Positions 48,711 to 57,241 of a DNA stretch of 64,000 nucleotides are shown piece after piece. The notes below the pieces were generated by a model. That model ran no database searches and was not told the origin of the DNA. It saw nothing but the letters and a program-made list of their open reading frames with translations. The translations under genes were made by a program, and so were the position numbers. This DNA comes from an uncultured Eubacteriales bacterium (lineage in GTDB: Bacteria > Bacillota > Clostridia > Tissierellales > Peptoniphilaceae), in assembly GCA_902488815.1 (NCBI GenBank), contig CABTXP010000001.1:1-64000 (forward strand), read 5' to 3'. How positions within the stretch are numbered: the stretch's first letter is position 1; the number at the start of each line of letters is the position of its first letter.

Positions 48711-49586
48711 TTACTTGCCCAATTTATTTTCTCTGCCGTAGTAAAACAAATACTGTTGGGCAAAGCCGGCATAGTCGCCAAAAATTTTTCTGCCGTAGTC
48801 GGCAACTTTGTTCTTATTAATTACTTTTTTTATATATAGCTCTTCCACAACTCTTTTGATCCAAACGTCCACGGGAAATGATTCGCTTTTGCCGAAGGAG
48901 AAGAGAAGAATACAGTCGGCAACCTTTGGACCCACTCCGGGAAGCTTCATAAGCTCTTCACGCATCTTGGAGAGCTCCATGGACTTTATGGCTTCAATGT
49001 CCACCCCTTTGTTGTAGATCATCTCACTTGCCCTTACAATTCTCTCGTCTCTAAAGCCCACCCTCGCCTTTTCTCTAAGCTCGGCAGGTGAAACTTCTTT
49101 CAAAACCTCCGCAGTTGGAAATGAATAGTAGCACTTTCCGTCCCAACCTTCAAACTCATCGCCGTAAAGCCTCGCAATAATATCCACGGCTTTTTTTATG
49201 CGGGGAATTTGGTTGTTGGCGGAGATGATAAATGTAATTATCGTCTCGAAAATATCCTGGTTTAAAATTCTGATGCCCTTGCCGTATTCCAATGCAGGTC
49301 TTAAAACTTCGTCCTTTGATAGCTCGGCTCTTATCTCTTCGTAATCTCTGTCCAAGTCAAAGTAGTGCTTCCAAATATTTTCGTAGTCGGATAGGTTCGT
49401 CCCCTTTAATACAACTTCGTCCCTTATACGACTTACGTTTATGGCCTTGCCGAAGGCCACAACCGTATAGCTGCCGTCCTCCTCTACCGTGTATCTGAAA
49501 GCCTGGCCGCACTCGAAGATCTTCTTAGGAGAGAAGTCCTCCAAATTATTTATAACTATTTCGTCGTCTCTCTTTATTACTATCAT
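48711..49586 (-). CDS. 8-oxoguanine DNA glycosylase/lyase, OGG1 type
   Basis: Base-excision repair enzyme of 291 residues removing 8-oxoguanine and nicking the abasic strand. An N-terminal OGG_N-like domain (ECGQAFRY) precedes an HhH-GPD domain: LMKLPGVGPKVADCILLFSFG with catalytic K221, and D240 in SFPVDVWIKR. These correspond to K249 and D268 of human OGG1. The start is ATG 49586 after GGAGGAATA; an upstream in-frame Met has no ribosome binding site. Eukaryote-like OGG1 proteins are known in some clostridia. Confidence 0.93.
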   Translation of the reverse strand: MIVIKRDDEIVINNLEDFSPKKIFECGQAFRYTVEEDGSYTVVAFGKAINVSRIRDEVVLKGTNLSDYENIWKHYFDLDRDYEEIRAELSKDEVLRPALEYGKGIRILNQDIFETIITFIISANNQIPRIKKAVDIIARLYGDEFEGWDGKCYYSFPTAEVLKEVSPAELREKARVGFRDERIVRASEMIYNKGVDIEAIKSMELSKMREELMKLPGVGPKVADCILLFSFGKSESFPVDVWIKRVVEELYIKKVINKNKVADYGRKIFGDYAGFAQQYLFYYGRENKLGK

Positions 49587-49749
49587 TATTCCTCCAATAA
49601 TTTCCTTTCTCTTTGATTCTATCATTTATTTAAAAATTTCCCTCGGAAAAATAAAAATATTTTTTTGTTTCATAAACGTTTCATATTTCACCTATACAAT
49701 TGCATCATAAGTTGTTGAAAGACAATACATATTTAATTAGGAGGAAATT

Positions 49750-50889
49750 ATGAAAAAGAATTTACTTAAAACCATATCCTTAGGACTTGTCCTTTCAATG
49801 GGACTTGTTGCCGTGGGATGTAAGAAAGACGAAGGAAAGGGCACTGAATCAGTTGAGGCTGATAAGGCCGGCATGTCCATGGAATCAAAGGACAAGAACG
49901 AAACCTTTAAGCCTTCAGACTACACTATCGAAGGTAAGGAACAATACACTTACGAATACCTTGGCCTTAACTTTAAGCTTACAAATGAAATTTTGGAAGA
50001 CATTAAGGACAAGGACATTGCAATGTTAGATGACCAAAGTCCTGTAGATGAAGAATTAAAATACGCTCTTTTAAGCTTCAGCGAAATGGATGATGAACAA
50101 CAAAATGCGGAGCTTAACAAAATGGGCGACGACTACCCCAAGTGGGCGGCAAGTCTTGAGAGATTAGGCACAATCGGTATGTTTAAAAAAGGCATGACCG
50201 AAGATGAAATAAGCAAGATCACTAAGTGCTCCATTCACAAAAACTTGGGCACATCTTCCGACGGCGAATATGAATACTATTTAAGCTTTAACAGAGACGA
50301 TGACGACTTTGTAAGAGAGTTCCAAAACACTGAAGTAAATATTATTGAAAAGAAACCTGTTCCGGAAAACGGATTTGTATTAGCTGAAAAAACTGATTTG
50401 GAAGGCACGGTACCTTTCGGCGGCGAAACTACAGATGATTTAAGCTCAGTTGTTACAAAGGACATTTTAGGCAATGAATTTTCAAAGAAAGACTTTGCCG
50501 ACTACGACCTCACTATGGTAAATGTCTTTGCCACATGGTGCACGGCTTGTATCAAAGAAATCCCGGACTTAGTTGAACTTCAAAAGGAAATGAAGGACAA
50601 GGGCGTAAACATTGTGGGTATTGTTACCGACACAGTTGATGACAAGGGCGAAAATGCCGATGCAATTGCAAAGTCAAAGGCCATTATGGAAAAGACTAAA
50701 GCCAACTACCCATTCTTAATGCCCGATGCGACACAATTCAACGGAAGACTGATAGGCATTCAAGCTTTGCCTGAAACTTTCTTTGTAAATAGAGAAGGAA
50801 AAATTGTGGGAGACACTTACTTAGGCTCACGCAACTTTGATGACTGGAAAGCTATTGTTGAAAAAGAACTTGCTAATTTAAATAAATAG
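49750..50889 (+). CDS. TlpA/thioredoxin-like redox lipoprotein
   Basis: Lipoprotein of 379 residues. Lipobox VAVGC, Cys24. Residues about 55-205 form an extra N-terminal domain of unknown type (starts DYTIEGKEQYTYEYLGLNF). The C-terminal 150 residues are a thioredoxin/TlpA fold with VFATWCTACIKEIPDL (C264-x-x-C267) and the cis-Pro region GIQALPETFFVNREG. It acts outside the membrane on thiols. Head of a cluster with a small CxxC protein and a polyferredoxin, an order also known from Clostridioides difficile. AGGAGGAAAT ribosome binding site. Confidence 0.9.
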   Translation: MKKNLLKTISLGLVLSMGLVAVGCKKDEGKGTESVEADKAGMSMESKDKNETFKPSDYTIEGKEQYTYEYLGLNFKLTNEILEDIKDKDIAMLDDQSPVDEELKYALLSFSEMDDEQQNAELNKMGDDYPKWAASLERLGTIGMFKKGMTEDEISKITKCSIHKNLGTSSDGEYEYYLSFNRDDDDFVREFQNTEVNIIEKKPVPENGFVLAEKTDLEGTVPFGGETTDDLSSVVTKDILGNEFSKKDFADYDLTMVNVFATWCTACIKEIPDLVELQKEMKDKGVNIVGIVTDTVDDKGENADAIAKSKAIMEKTKANYPFLMPDATQFNGRLIGIQALPETFFVNREGKIVGDTYLGSRNFDDWKAIVEKELANLNK

Positions 50890-51039
50890 ATGAAAAAAAT
50901 AATTAAATCTCGTTACTTTACTTTATTAATAATAATTGCAGGAGTCCTTATGACCTACCACGGTTATAATAACGGAGAAGTAAAAGTTGTCTTGGAAAAG
51001 GCCGTGAGAATTTGTATGGAGTGTATCGGAATTGGATAA
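50890..51039 (+). CDS. CD1871A-type small CxxC membrane protein
   Basis: Small gene of 49 residues between the TlpA-like lipoprotein and the polyferredoxin. Sequence: positively charged start MKKIIKSRYF, one helix (TLLIIIAGVLMTYHGY), then NGEVKVVLEKAVRICMECIGIG with CxxC at 42-45. This matches the CD1871A family of CxxC proteins found in exactly this position in clostridia. It starts on the base after the lipoprotein stop and overlaps the next gene by eight bases. The CxxC probably passes electrons between the membrane ferredoxin and the thioredoxin-like lipoprotein; that is inference. Confidence 0.85.
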   Translation: MKKIIKSRYFTLLIIIAGVLMTYHGYNNGEVKVVLEKAVRICMECIGIG

Positions 51040-51910
51040 TATTAACGCAAATAAATTTAAATCGAAAAAAGAAATTTATAAAAGTCGTGACAATGCGAGA
51101 CACTTCTTCCAATTTCTTTGGTTTGTAATTACAAATTCATATATTGAAGGCTTTAAAACAGGCAAAATTTACACCGGCAATCTAAAAAAACTTTGTGTGC
51201 CCGGCATGAATTGTTATTCCTGTCCGGGTGCCAAAGGCTCCTGCCCAATAGGATCTCTTCAAGCCGTAATCGGCAATTCTAATTATAAATTCAGCTACTA
51301 CATAGTGGGGATATTGTTCTTTATCGGAGCATTGATGGGAAGGTTCGTCTGCGGATGGCTATGTCCCTTCGGCTTGGTTCAAGATCTCCTATACAAAATC
51401 CCCTTTGTAAAAAAACTACAGACCTTTAAAGGCGACAAGTACTTGAGAAAGATGAAATATGCTATTTTACTCATCTTCGTTATAATACTCCCTCTATTTT
51501 TAGTAGATGTACTTGGCCAAGGTTCTCCATTTTTTTGCAAACTAATTTGTCCCGTGGGGATGCTTGAAGGCGGCATACCCTTAGTACTTTTAAACAAGGG
51601 TATGAGATCCGCCATCGGCTTCTTGTACTACTGGAAGGGCTTCATACTCATTCTTACAATTATACTTTCAATTATAATTTACAGACCTTTTTGCAAGTAT
51701 GTATGTCCCTTGGGAGCAATATACTCCCTTTTCAATCCCATCTCCATGTTCAGATACAGACTGGACAAGGACAAATGTATTAGCTGCGGCAAGTGTAAAA
51801 TGGTTTGCCAAATGAATGTAGACCCGGTTAAAAATTGCAACCACGCAGAGTGTATCAGATGCGGCAGATGTAAAAACGCCTGCCCCACACAAGCTATAGA
51901 ATACAGATAA
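51032..51910 (+). CDS. membrane 4Fe-4S polyferredoxin, NapH/YccM-like
   Basis: Membrane electron carrier of 292 residues with about five helices. Cysteine clusters: CVPGMNCYSCPGAKGSCPIG near 50-70, CGWLCPFGLVQDL near 107, CKLICPVGML near 169, CKYVCPLGAIYS near 226, and two C-terminal 4Fe-4S motifs CISCGKCKMVC and CIRCGRCKNACPTQ. TTG start at 51032 inside the preceding small gene. Likely carries electrons from cytosolic donors across the membrane to the extracytoplasmic thiol pair encoded just upstream. Donor unknown. Confidence 0.88.
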   Translation: MDNINANKFKSKKEIYKSRDNARHFFQFLWFVITNSYIEGFKTGKIYTGNLKKLCVPGMNCYSCPGAKGSCPIGSLQAVIGNSNYKFSYYIVGILFFIGALMGRFVCGWLCPFGLVQDLLYKIPFVKKLQTFKGDKYLRKMKYAILLIFVIILPLFLVDVLGQGSPFFCKLICPVGMLEGGIPLVLLNKGMRSAIGFLYYWKGFILILTIILSIIIYRPFCKYVCPLGAIYSLFNPISMFRYRLDKDKCISCGKCKMVCQMNVDPVKNCNHAECIRCGRCKNACPTQAIEYR

Positions 51911-51931
51911 AAATAAATGATGTTGTTCGAA

Positions 51932-51955
51932 AGAATCATAGGCTGCTATGGTTCT
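51932..51955 (+). terminator. terminator after the redox cluster
   Basis: Ten-base-pair stem AGAATCATAG/CTATGGTTCT with loop GCTG, followed by TTTGTTTT. Confidence 0.78.
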
Positions 51956-51999
51956 TTTGTTTTACGCCGATAATTTATATAATGATGAAAGGAGGTATT

Positions 52000-52653
52000 A
52001 TGAAAATATTAGTTGTGGAAGACGACGAGGTTATAAGAGAAGGTGTAAGTGAATATTTAAGAGAATTTAACTATACTGTCATAGAGGCCAAGGACGGCAG
52101 AGAAGCTTTGGAAAAATTCGACTCCTCTGTTAACTTGGTCATCTTGGATATTCAAATACCTTTTATAAACGGCCTTGAAGTGTTAAAAGAAATTAGAAAA
52201 AAAAGTAATCTCCCGGTTTTAATGCTCACGGCCTTCGGTGATGAAGAGTTTAAAATCGACGCCTTTACACACTTGGCGGACGGCTACATGGAAAAGCCCT
52301 TCTCCCTTCCCGTCTTAAAGGTGAGAATAGATTCTCTAATTAAAAAAAGTTACAGCGCCGCAGATATATTTGAGTACAAGGACACGGAAGTCAACTTCAC
52401 CGGCTATACCGCAAAGGTTAACGGCGAAAGTGTGGATGTAAATGCAAAGGAGCTTGAAATACTCAAGTGCCTTTTGGAAAACGAGGGCAGAGCCCTCACT
52501 CGTTCCCAAATTTTGGACAATGTTTGGAAGGAGTCGGAAGACATACCCTTTGACAGGGTAATTGACGTGTACATAAAAGAGCTTAGGAAGAAATTAAACT
52601 TGGACTGTATTCAAACTATTAGAAATGTAGGATATAAATTGGAGAGACTATGA
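52000..52653 (+). CDS. OmpR-family response regulator
   Basis: Regulator of 217 residues. Receiver with E7/D8/D9 pocket, phosphoacceptor D50 (VILDIQIP), K near 100 (MEKPFSLPVL). Winged-helix domain about 122-217 (NAKELEILKCLLENEGRALTR and FDRVIDVYIKELRKKL). Start ATG 52000 after AAAGGAGGTATT; the in-frame ATG six codons upstream sits before the ribosome binding site. Overlaps the kinase by four bases. Its adjacency to the redox cluster suggests, but does not show, a functional link. Confidence 0.95.
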   Translation: MKILVVEDDEVIREGVSEYLREFNYTVIEAKDGREALEKFDSSVNLVILDIQIPFINGLEVLKEIRKKSNLPVLMLTAFGDEEFKIDAFTHLADGYMEKPFSLPVLKVRIDSLIKKSYSAADIFEYKDTEVNFTGYTAKVNGESVDVNAKELEILKCLLENEGRALTRSQILDNVWKESEDIPFDRVIDVYIKELRKKLNLDCIQTIRNVGYKLERL

Positions 52654-53963
52654 AGGATTTAAAAATATTTCCCAAAATGTTTATAAGAATTTTTGCCGTC
52701 TTGGGAATAATCACCCTCTTAATTCACATGCTCGTCTTTTTTATTTTCCCAAAGACCTATCTTGAAAAGAGAAAGGAAGAAATCGCCACAAGGGCAAATG
52801 AAATCTCCGAGAGTTTGGAGGGGAGAAAAATTCAAAACATTGAAGAGGTTTTAAAATTATATTCCACAAGCAGCAAGATTAAAGCCTTTGTTCAGTCAAG
52901 TGGCGATGAAAATGCAGTGCAAATTGAAAGCAACTTGGACATAAATTTAGACAGCAATGCCAACGCCCTCATCATTGAAGAGAGGGAAATCTCTATAGAC
53001 TCCGGACAAAGTGTGAAGCTTCAATTTGTTTCTGCAGAGAACATGGAAAAGGAAGGAAAGAGTTTAAGCTTTAAATTTTTGCCCTACACTCTCTCCCTTT
53101 CCATTTTATTTTCTTTGGTCGTGTCCTTTATCTTCGCAAAGATGATTGGAGACAATGTCAATGAAATAAAAAATGTCACGGACAAGATGATGGCCCTTGA
53201 CAGAAGTGCCGCCCTTAATGTGAATACAAGTGACGAGATAGGCGAGCTGAAGGCTCAGATCAACAGCCTTTACTCCACTCTTTTAAAGTCCATGGACGAT
53301 TTGGAAATTAAAAATTCGGAAATTTTAAAGTTGGAAAAATTAAAATACGACTTTTTAAAAGGCTCTTCTCACGAGCTCAAGACTCCCCTTGCAAGTCTTA
53401 AAATAATTTTGGAAAACATGAAGTACAACATCGGCAAGTACAAGGACAGAGACCTTTACATCACCGAGTGTATAAATATTTGCGACGAACTTTCCGCCCG
53501 CATCTCCCAAATTTTAACCCTGTCTTCCATTGACAATTTAAAAGACGAAGGAGAAACTTTAAGCATTGGGGAAGTCTTAAGTGAAGTTATAAAAAATTAT
53601 GAAGTACAGGCAAGGGCAAAAAATATTGAGATTAAAAACAATATTACAGATGAAAAAATATTTATGGGCAAGAACGCCCTTCGCATCGTCCTTTCAAATT
53701 TACTTTCCAACGCCGTAAAATATACCGACGAATATGGTAGTATAAGTATAGGCTCGGAAGAGAATGTTTTTTACATGGAAAATACTTTTGAGAATAAAAG
53801 CGCCATAGACATTGACAAGATTTTCGACGTGAATTTTGATTTACAAAAGAAAAACAGCAACGGACTTGGCCTTTATATTGTGGCAAATCTTTTAAAAAAC
53901 TACGACATAAAGTATGGAGCCTCGCAAAGTAATTCCAAATTCAGATTTGAAATTGAACTGTAG
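52650..53963 (+). CDS. sensor histidine kinase with HAMP-like linker
   Basis: Kinase of 437 residues. Helix 1 about 10-33, extracellular sensor domain of about 110 residues, helix 2 about 144-166, HAMP-like linker to about 225, DHp domain with H241 in SSHELKTPLASLK, and the ATPase domain with N-box NLLSNAVKYTDE and NGLGLYIVANLL. No cofactor-binding motif is visible in the sensor part, so the stimulus is unknown. ATG overlapping the regulator stop. Confidence 0.94.
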   Translation: MKDLKIFPKMFIRIFAVLGIITLLIHMLVFFIFPKTYLEKRKEEIATRANEISESLEGRKIQNIEEVLKLYSTSSKIKAFVQSSGDENAVQIESNLDINLDSNANALIIEEREISIDSGQSVKLQFVSAENMEKEGKSLSFKFLPYTLSLSILFSLVVSFIFAKMIGDNVNEIKNVTDKMMALDRSAALNVNTSDEIGELKAQINSLYSTLLKSMDDLEIKNSEILKLEKLKYDFLKGSSHELKTPLASLKIILENMKYNIGKYKDRDLYITECINICDELSARISQILTLSSIDNLKDEGETLSIGEVLSEVIKNYEVQARAKNIEIKNNITDEKIFMGKNALRIVLSNLLSNAVKYTDEYGSISIGSEENVFYMENTFENKSAIDIDKIFDVNFDLQKKNSNGLGLYIVANLLKNYDIKYGASQSNSKFRFEIEL

Positions 53964-53975
53964 AAAGGAATAAAA

Positions 53976-54527
53976 ATGTATATTTTAGAATTATATCAAG
54001 AAGGCATGAGCACAGAAGTGGGAGTGTTTGAAACAGTTGAAGAAGGTCGCAAATTTATTTCCAAGTTAAAGGGATATAAAATGGAAGAGATAGACGGCTT
54101 CACTTACGAAACCATTGACATTAAATCCATCCCGGACTACTTGGAACTAAAATACAAAAACAAAATTGTCCCCATTACCAAGTTTATGTTTACGGAAGAA
54201 GGGGACGTGGAAATATATTGGAAGGAAATTCCAAACCTTTCCGAAGAAGGCAAGGGCATGGTGGAAGGTACCACATTGGTGGACGCATATGCCATTGAAA
54301 ACTCAGACGTAAAGGGATACATTGAAAGTCGCGAGAGAAATTTCGAGACGATTAAAAAATTTTTGGAAGAAAAAAATTACGACGTCACCAGGTCCTACTT
54401 CGGCTCCGAAGACGGCGAAGCAATTTTATACAAGAAGAAGGGCGAAGGTGATTGGCACTTCTTAACACACATGGATCCGAACTTTTCTGAAGCCGATGAT
54501 TTAACCGAATACTTTGAGATGATATAA
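53976..54527 (+). CDS. conserved-looking soluble protein of unknown function
   Basis: Protein of 183 residues that I do not recognise. No signal peptide or membrane helix. Acidic, alpha/beta-patterned: an N-terminal half starting MYILELYQEGMSTEVGVFETVEEG, a middle FTEEGDVEIYWKEIPNL, and a C-terminal ERNFETIKKFLEEKNYDVTRSYFGSEDGEAILYKKKG. It follows the kinase by 12 bases with AAAGGAATAAAA as ribosome binding site, so it is the third gene of the signalling operon. A terminator follows. It could modulate the two-component pair. Confidence 0.7.
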   Translation: MYILELYQEGMSTEVGVFETVEEGRKFISKLKGYKMEEIDGFTYETIDIKSIPDYLELKYKNKIVPITKFMFTEEGDVEIYWKEIPNLSEEGKGMVEGTTLVDAYAIENSDVKGYIESRERNFETIKKFLEEKNYDVTRSYFGSEDGEAILYKKKGEGDWHFLTHMDPNFSEADDLTEYFEMI

Positions 54528-54532
54528 AAATT

Positions 54533-54559
54533 ACCCTCTTGATTAATATGCAAGAGGGT
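54533..54559. terminator. bidirectional terminator between the signalling operon and rex
   Basis: Stem ACCCTCTTG/CAAGAGGGT with a nine-base loop. T run on the plus strand, A/T-rich (AATTTTTAT) on the minus strand, between convergent genes. Confidence 0.85.
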
Positions 54560-54566
54560 TTTTTAT

Positions 54567-55199
54567 CTATGATTTATGATTTATGTAGTAAAAAAGTGTG
54601 AGGAGTGAGTCATTAAGTCTTACGCTTTCAAGTATTACACCTTCCGGCACTTCCAAGTCAAGGGGTGCAAAGTTCCAGATGCCTTTTACTCCCAAGGCCA
54701 CCAATGTGTCTGTAATTTCCTGTGCACAAGTTGCAGGAGTTGCAATAATTCCCACGTCAATTTTATTTTGCTTTACAAATTCTTTAAGCTCACTCATATC
54801 CCTAACGGCAATGCCTTCCACAGATGTGCCTACCTTGGCGGGATTTGTATCAAATAGAGATTTAACTTCGAGGCCTGAATTTTTAAAACCCTTGTATTTT
54901 GAAATAGCGCCGCCTAAGGAGCCTGAACCTATGACTACGGCCTTGCGACTTTTGTTTATTCCGATAATCTTTGCAATTTCATCTTTTAAAACTTCAACAT
55001 TGTAGCCGTAACCCTGTTGGCCGAAGCCGCCGAAGTTATTTAAGTCCTGTCTGATTTGAGATGCGGTGAAGCCTGTCTTCTCACTTAAACCTTTGGAGGA
55101 AATACGGACTTGTCCTCTTTCCGATTCTTCTTCCAAGTATCTATAATATACCGGCAGTCTTCTGATGACCGTCTCGGATATTTTCTTTGATTCTTTCAC
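54567..55199 (-). CDS. rex: redox-sensing transcriptional repressor Rex
   Basis: NADH/NAD+-responsive repressor of fermentation and respiration genes, 210 residues, the standard length. N-terminal winged helix (about 1-80; ISETVIRRLPVYYRYL and GFTASQIRQDLNNFGGFGQQGYGY), then a Rossmann domain with GSGSLGGAISKY near 90. GTG start at 55199 after TAGGAGGTTTA. A longer in-frame reading would run into the divergent ABC-F promoter and is rejected. Confidence 0.97.
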   Translation of the reverse strand: MKESKKISETVIRRLPVYYRYLEEESERGQVRISSKGLSEKTGFTASQIRQDLNNFGGFGQQGYGYNVEVLKDEIAKIIGINKSRKAVVIGSGSLGGAISKYKGFKNSGLEVKSLFDTNPAKVGTSVEGIAVRDMSELKEFVKQNKIDVGIIATPATCAQEITDTLVALGVKGIWNFAPLDLEVPEGVILESVRLNDSLLTLFYYINHKS

Positions 55200-55232
55200 A
55201 CTAAACCTCCTACATTGATAATATTTGTTTAT

Positions 55233-55262
55233 ATTATACCAAAAGTTTAAAAACTTTGTGAA
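55233..55262 (-). promoter_or_regulatory. rex promoter with a possible Rex half-site
   Basis: Minus strand TTCACA, 18-base spacer, TATAAT. The -35 overlaps TTCACAA, which equals one arm of the Rex consensus TTGTGAA-N4-TTCACAA. The other arm is poor, so autoregulation is only a possibility. Confidence 0.5.
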
Positions 55263-55290
55263 TTTTGGTAAAATTTTCATGGAGGTATTT

Positions 55291-57174
55291 ATGCCCATAC
55301 TAAGTGCATCGCAAATCACAAAAGATTTTTCAAATATAAATATTTTACAAGGCGTAAGCTTTTTAATAGAAGAAAAGGACAAGGTAGGCCTAATCGGAAG
55401 CAACGGCTCGGGCAAGACCACCCTCCTTCGCATACTCATAGGGGAACTTGAAATGTCTTCGGGAGAAATTCACTACTCCAAGGGACTTAAGTTCGGCTAC
55501 TTGGAACAAAGTCCGAAGTTTTTCGAAACAACTCTTTACGAAGAGATGCTAAGCCCCTTTAAAGACATTTTGCAAATGGAAGAAGACATGCGAGCCATGG
55601 AGGAAGAAATTTCAAAAGCGCCCGACAACCTGTCCGAACTTTTGGAAAAATATGCCTTGCTTCAAGAGAAGTTTCACAACTTAAACGGCTACTCAGTGAA
55701 GTCACAAGTTGAAGGCATGTTAAAGGGCTTGGGCTTTACCGAAGACCAATATGACCTTAACCCGGCAAACCTAAGCGGCGGCGAAAAGTCACGCCTGCTC
55801 CTTGGCAAGGTATTGTTAAACAACCCTGACATACTTTTTTTAGACGAGCCTACCAACCATTTGGACTTGGACGCCGTAAGTTTTTTGGAAAAATATTTAA
55901 AAGACTTTCAAGGCACTCTCATTTTAATTTCCCACGACAGATATTTTTTAGATGCCGTGGTAAATAAAATCTTTCTCTTGGAAAACGGCAAGGTGGAAAT
56001 ATACAGAGGCAACTATTCACAGTTTTATAAGCTGCGCAAAAAAGAACTTGAAGTCAGAAAGAAGCAATACGAAAATCAGCAAAGGGACATAAAGAGACAG
56101 GAAGAGATCATCAGGCGATTTAAAAATTACGGCAACGCCAGATATATAAAGCAGGCACAGAGCCGCGAAAAGCTTTTGGACAAGATGAAGAAGACCGACC
56201 CGGTCCTTGAAAAGTCACAAGCGGCAAAGATCACCTTTACCCCCAAGCTCACCACAGGCTTTAATGTCCTTAGCGCAAAGAATTTAAAGAAGTCCTACAG
56301 CCGCACCTTGTTTCAAAATATTTCCTTCGATATATACAAAAACGACCGCATAGGTTTAATCGGTCCCAACGGCCTTGGCAAGAGTACGTTGTTTAAAATT
56401 ATTATGAAGGAAGTGGAACCTGACGAGGGGGAAGTGGTCTACGGCAGCAACCTTGACATATCCTACTTTGACCAGGAGCTTTCGGACCTTAATTTGGAGA
56501 ACACGGTTATGGAAGAACTTTGGGACGCATACCCTAAGTTCAATCACTTTCAAGTCCGCTCCTATTTAGCCAAATTTAACTTTGTAGGGGACGACATTTT
56601 TAAAATCGTAGGAGATTTAAGCGGCGGCGAAAAGGCACGTCTTTCTCTCTTAAAGCTCATGCTTAAAGGCGGCAATCTCCTTCTACTTGACGAGCCGACA
56701 AACCACTTGGATATAGATTCAAAGGAAGCACTTGAGTCCGCCCTTACGGACTTTGAAGGGACAATACTTGCCATATCTCACGACAGATACTTTTTAAATC
56801 GCATTGCCAACAAAATTTTTGCCATGGACGAGGAAAAAATCTCCGAGTACCTGGGCAACTACGACTACTACTTGGAAAAAATCTCTGAGACCGACGAAGA
56901 AGATGATGAAGAATATATTTCGAAGACTGAGAAGAACAGAGAGAAGAAAAATCAAAGAGAAGAGCGCGAGTTAAAGAGAGAGAAGAAGAGACAGCTTCAA
57001 AATTTGGAAGATGAAATTCACTCCTTGGAAGAGGAGCTTAAGAAGATAGACGAAGAACTGTTGGACCCGGCCCTATATGACGACTATGAAAGGGTGGATG
57101 AAATTTCAAGAAAGAGAACTGAAGTTCAGGAGAAGTTGGACGCTCTCATGGAAGAGTGGATGGACTTTGAATAA
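55291..57174 (+). CDS. ABC-F family ATPase (Uup/YdiF-like)
   Basis: Soluble twin ATPase of 627 residues that acts on the ribosome; no membrane part. First Walker A GSNGSGKTTL near 38, signature LSGGEKSR; inter-domain P-site tether linker about 230-300 (charged helix with IRRFKNYGNARYIKQAQSRE); second Walker A GPNGLGKSTL near 353, signature LSGGEKARLSLL. A C-terminal coiled coil spans about 530-627. Start ATG 55291 after GGAGGTATTT; the longer frame upstream is not used. A translation factor is more likely than antibiotic resistance, which cannot be excluded. Confidence 0.93.
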   Translation: MPILSASQITKDFSNINILQGVSFLIEEKDKVGLIGSNGSGKTTLLRILIGELEMSSGEIHYSKGLKFGYLEQSPKFFETTLYEEMLSPFKDILQMEEDMRAMEEEISKAPDNLSELLEKYALLQEKFHNLNGYSVKSQVEGMLKGLGFTEDQYDLNPANLSGGEKSRLLLGKVLLNNPDILFLDEPTNHLDLDAVSFLEKYLKDFQGTLILISHDRYFLDAVVNKIFLLENGKVEIYRGNYSQFYKLRKKELEVRKKQYENQQRDIKRQEEIIRRFKNYGNARYIKQAQSREKLLDKMKKTDPVLEKSQAAKITFTPKLTTGFNVLSAKNLKKSYSRTLFQNISFDIYKNDRIGLIGPNGLGKSTLFKIIMKEVEPDEGEVVYGSNLDISYFDQELSDLNLENTVMEELWDAYPKFNHFQVRSYLAKFNFVGDDIFKIVGDLSGGEKARLSLLKLMLKGGNLLLLDEPTNHLDIDSKEALESALTDFEGTILAISHDRYFLNRIANKIFAMDEEKISEYLGNYDYYLEKISETDEEDDEEYISKTEKNREKKNQREERELKREKKRQLQNLEDEIHSLEEELKKIDEELLDPALYDDYERVDEISRKRTEVQEKLDALMEEWMDFE

Positions 57175-57194
57175 TCCCTCGCATTGCCGAGGGA
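57175..57194 (+). terminator. terminator after the ABC-F gene
   Basis: Stem TCCCTCG/CGAGGGA followed by eight T. Confidence 0.87.
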
Positions 57195-57223
57195 TTTTTT
57201 TTGCATAATTTCGCACAAAAAAA

Positions 57224-57239
57224 TCGACCCGAAGGTCGA
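57224..57239 (-). terminator. terminator after the MFS gene
   Basis: Minus-strand stem TCGACC/GGTCGA closing a TTCG tetraloop, followed by seven T. Confidence 0.87.
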
Positions 57240-57241
57240 CA

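Noticed and set aside
55225..55290. Longer ABC-F start upstream of 55291
   Set aside because: The extra residues come from the intergenic promoter region; GGAGG is placed for the ATG at 55291.
55200..55439. N-terminal extension of rex upstream of 55199
   Set aside because: It would cover the rex ribosome binding site, promoter and the start of the divergent ABC-F gene. Rex of 210 residues from GTG 55199 is the family length.
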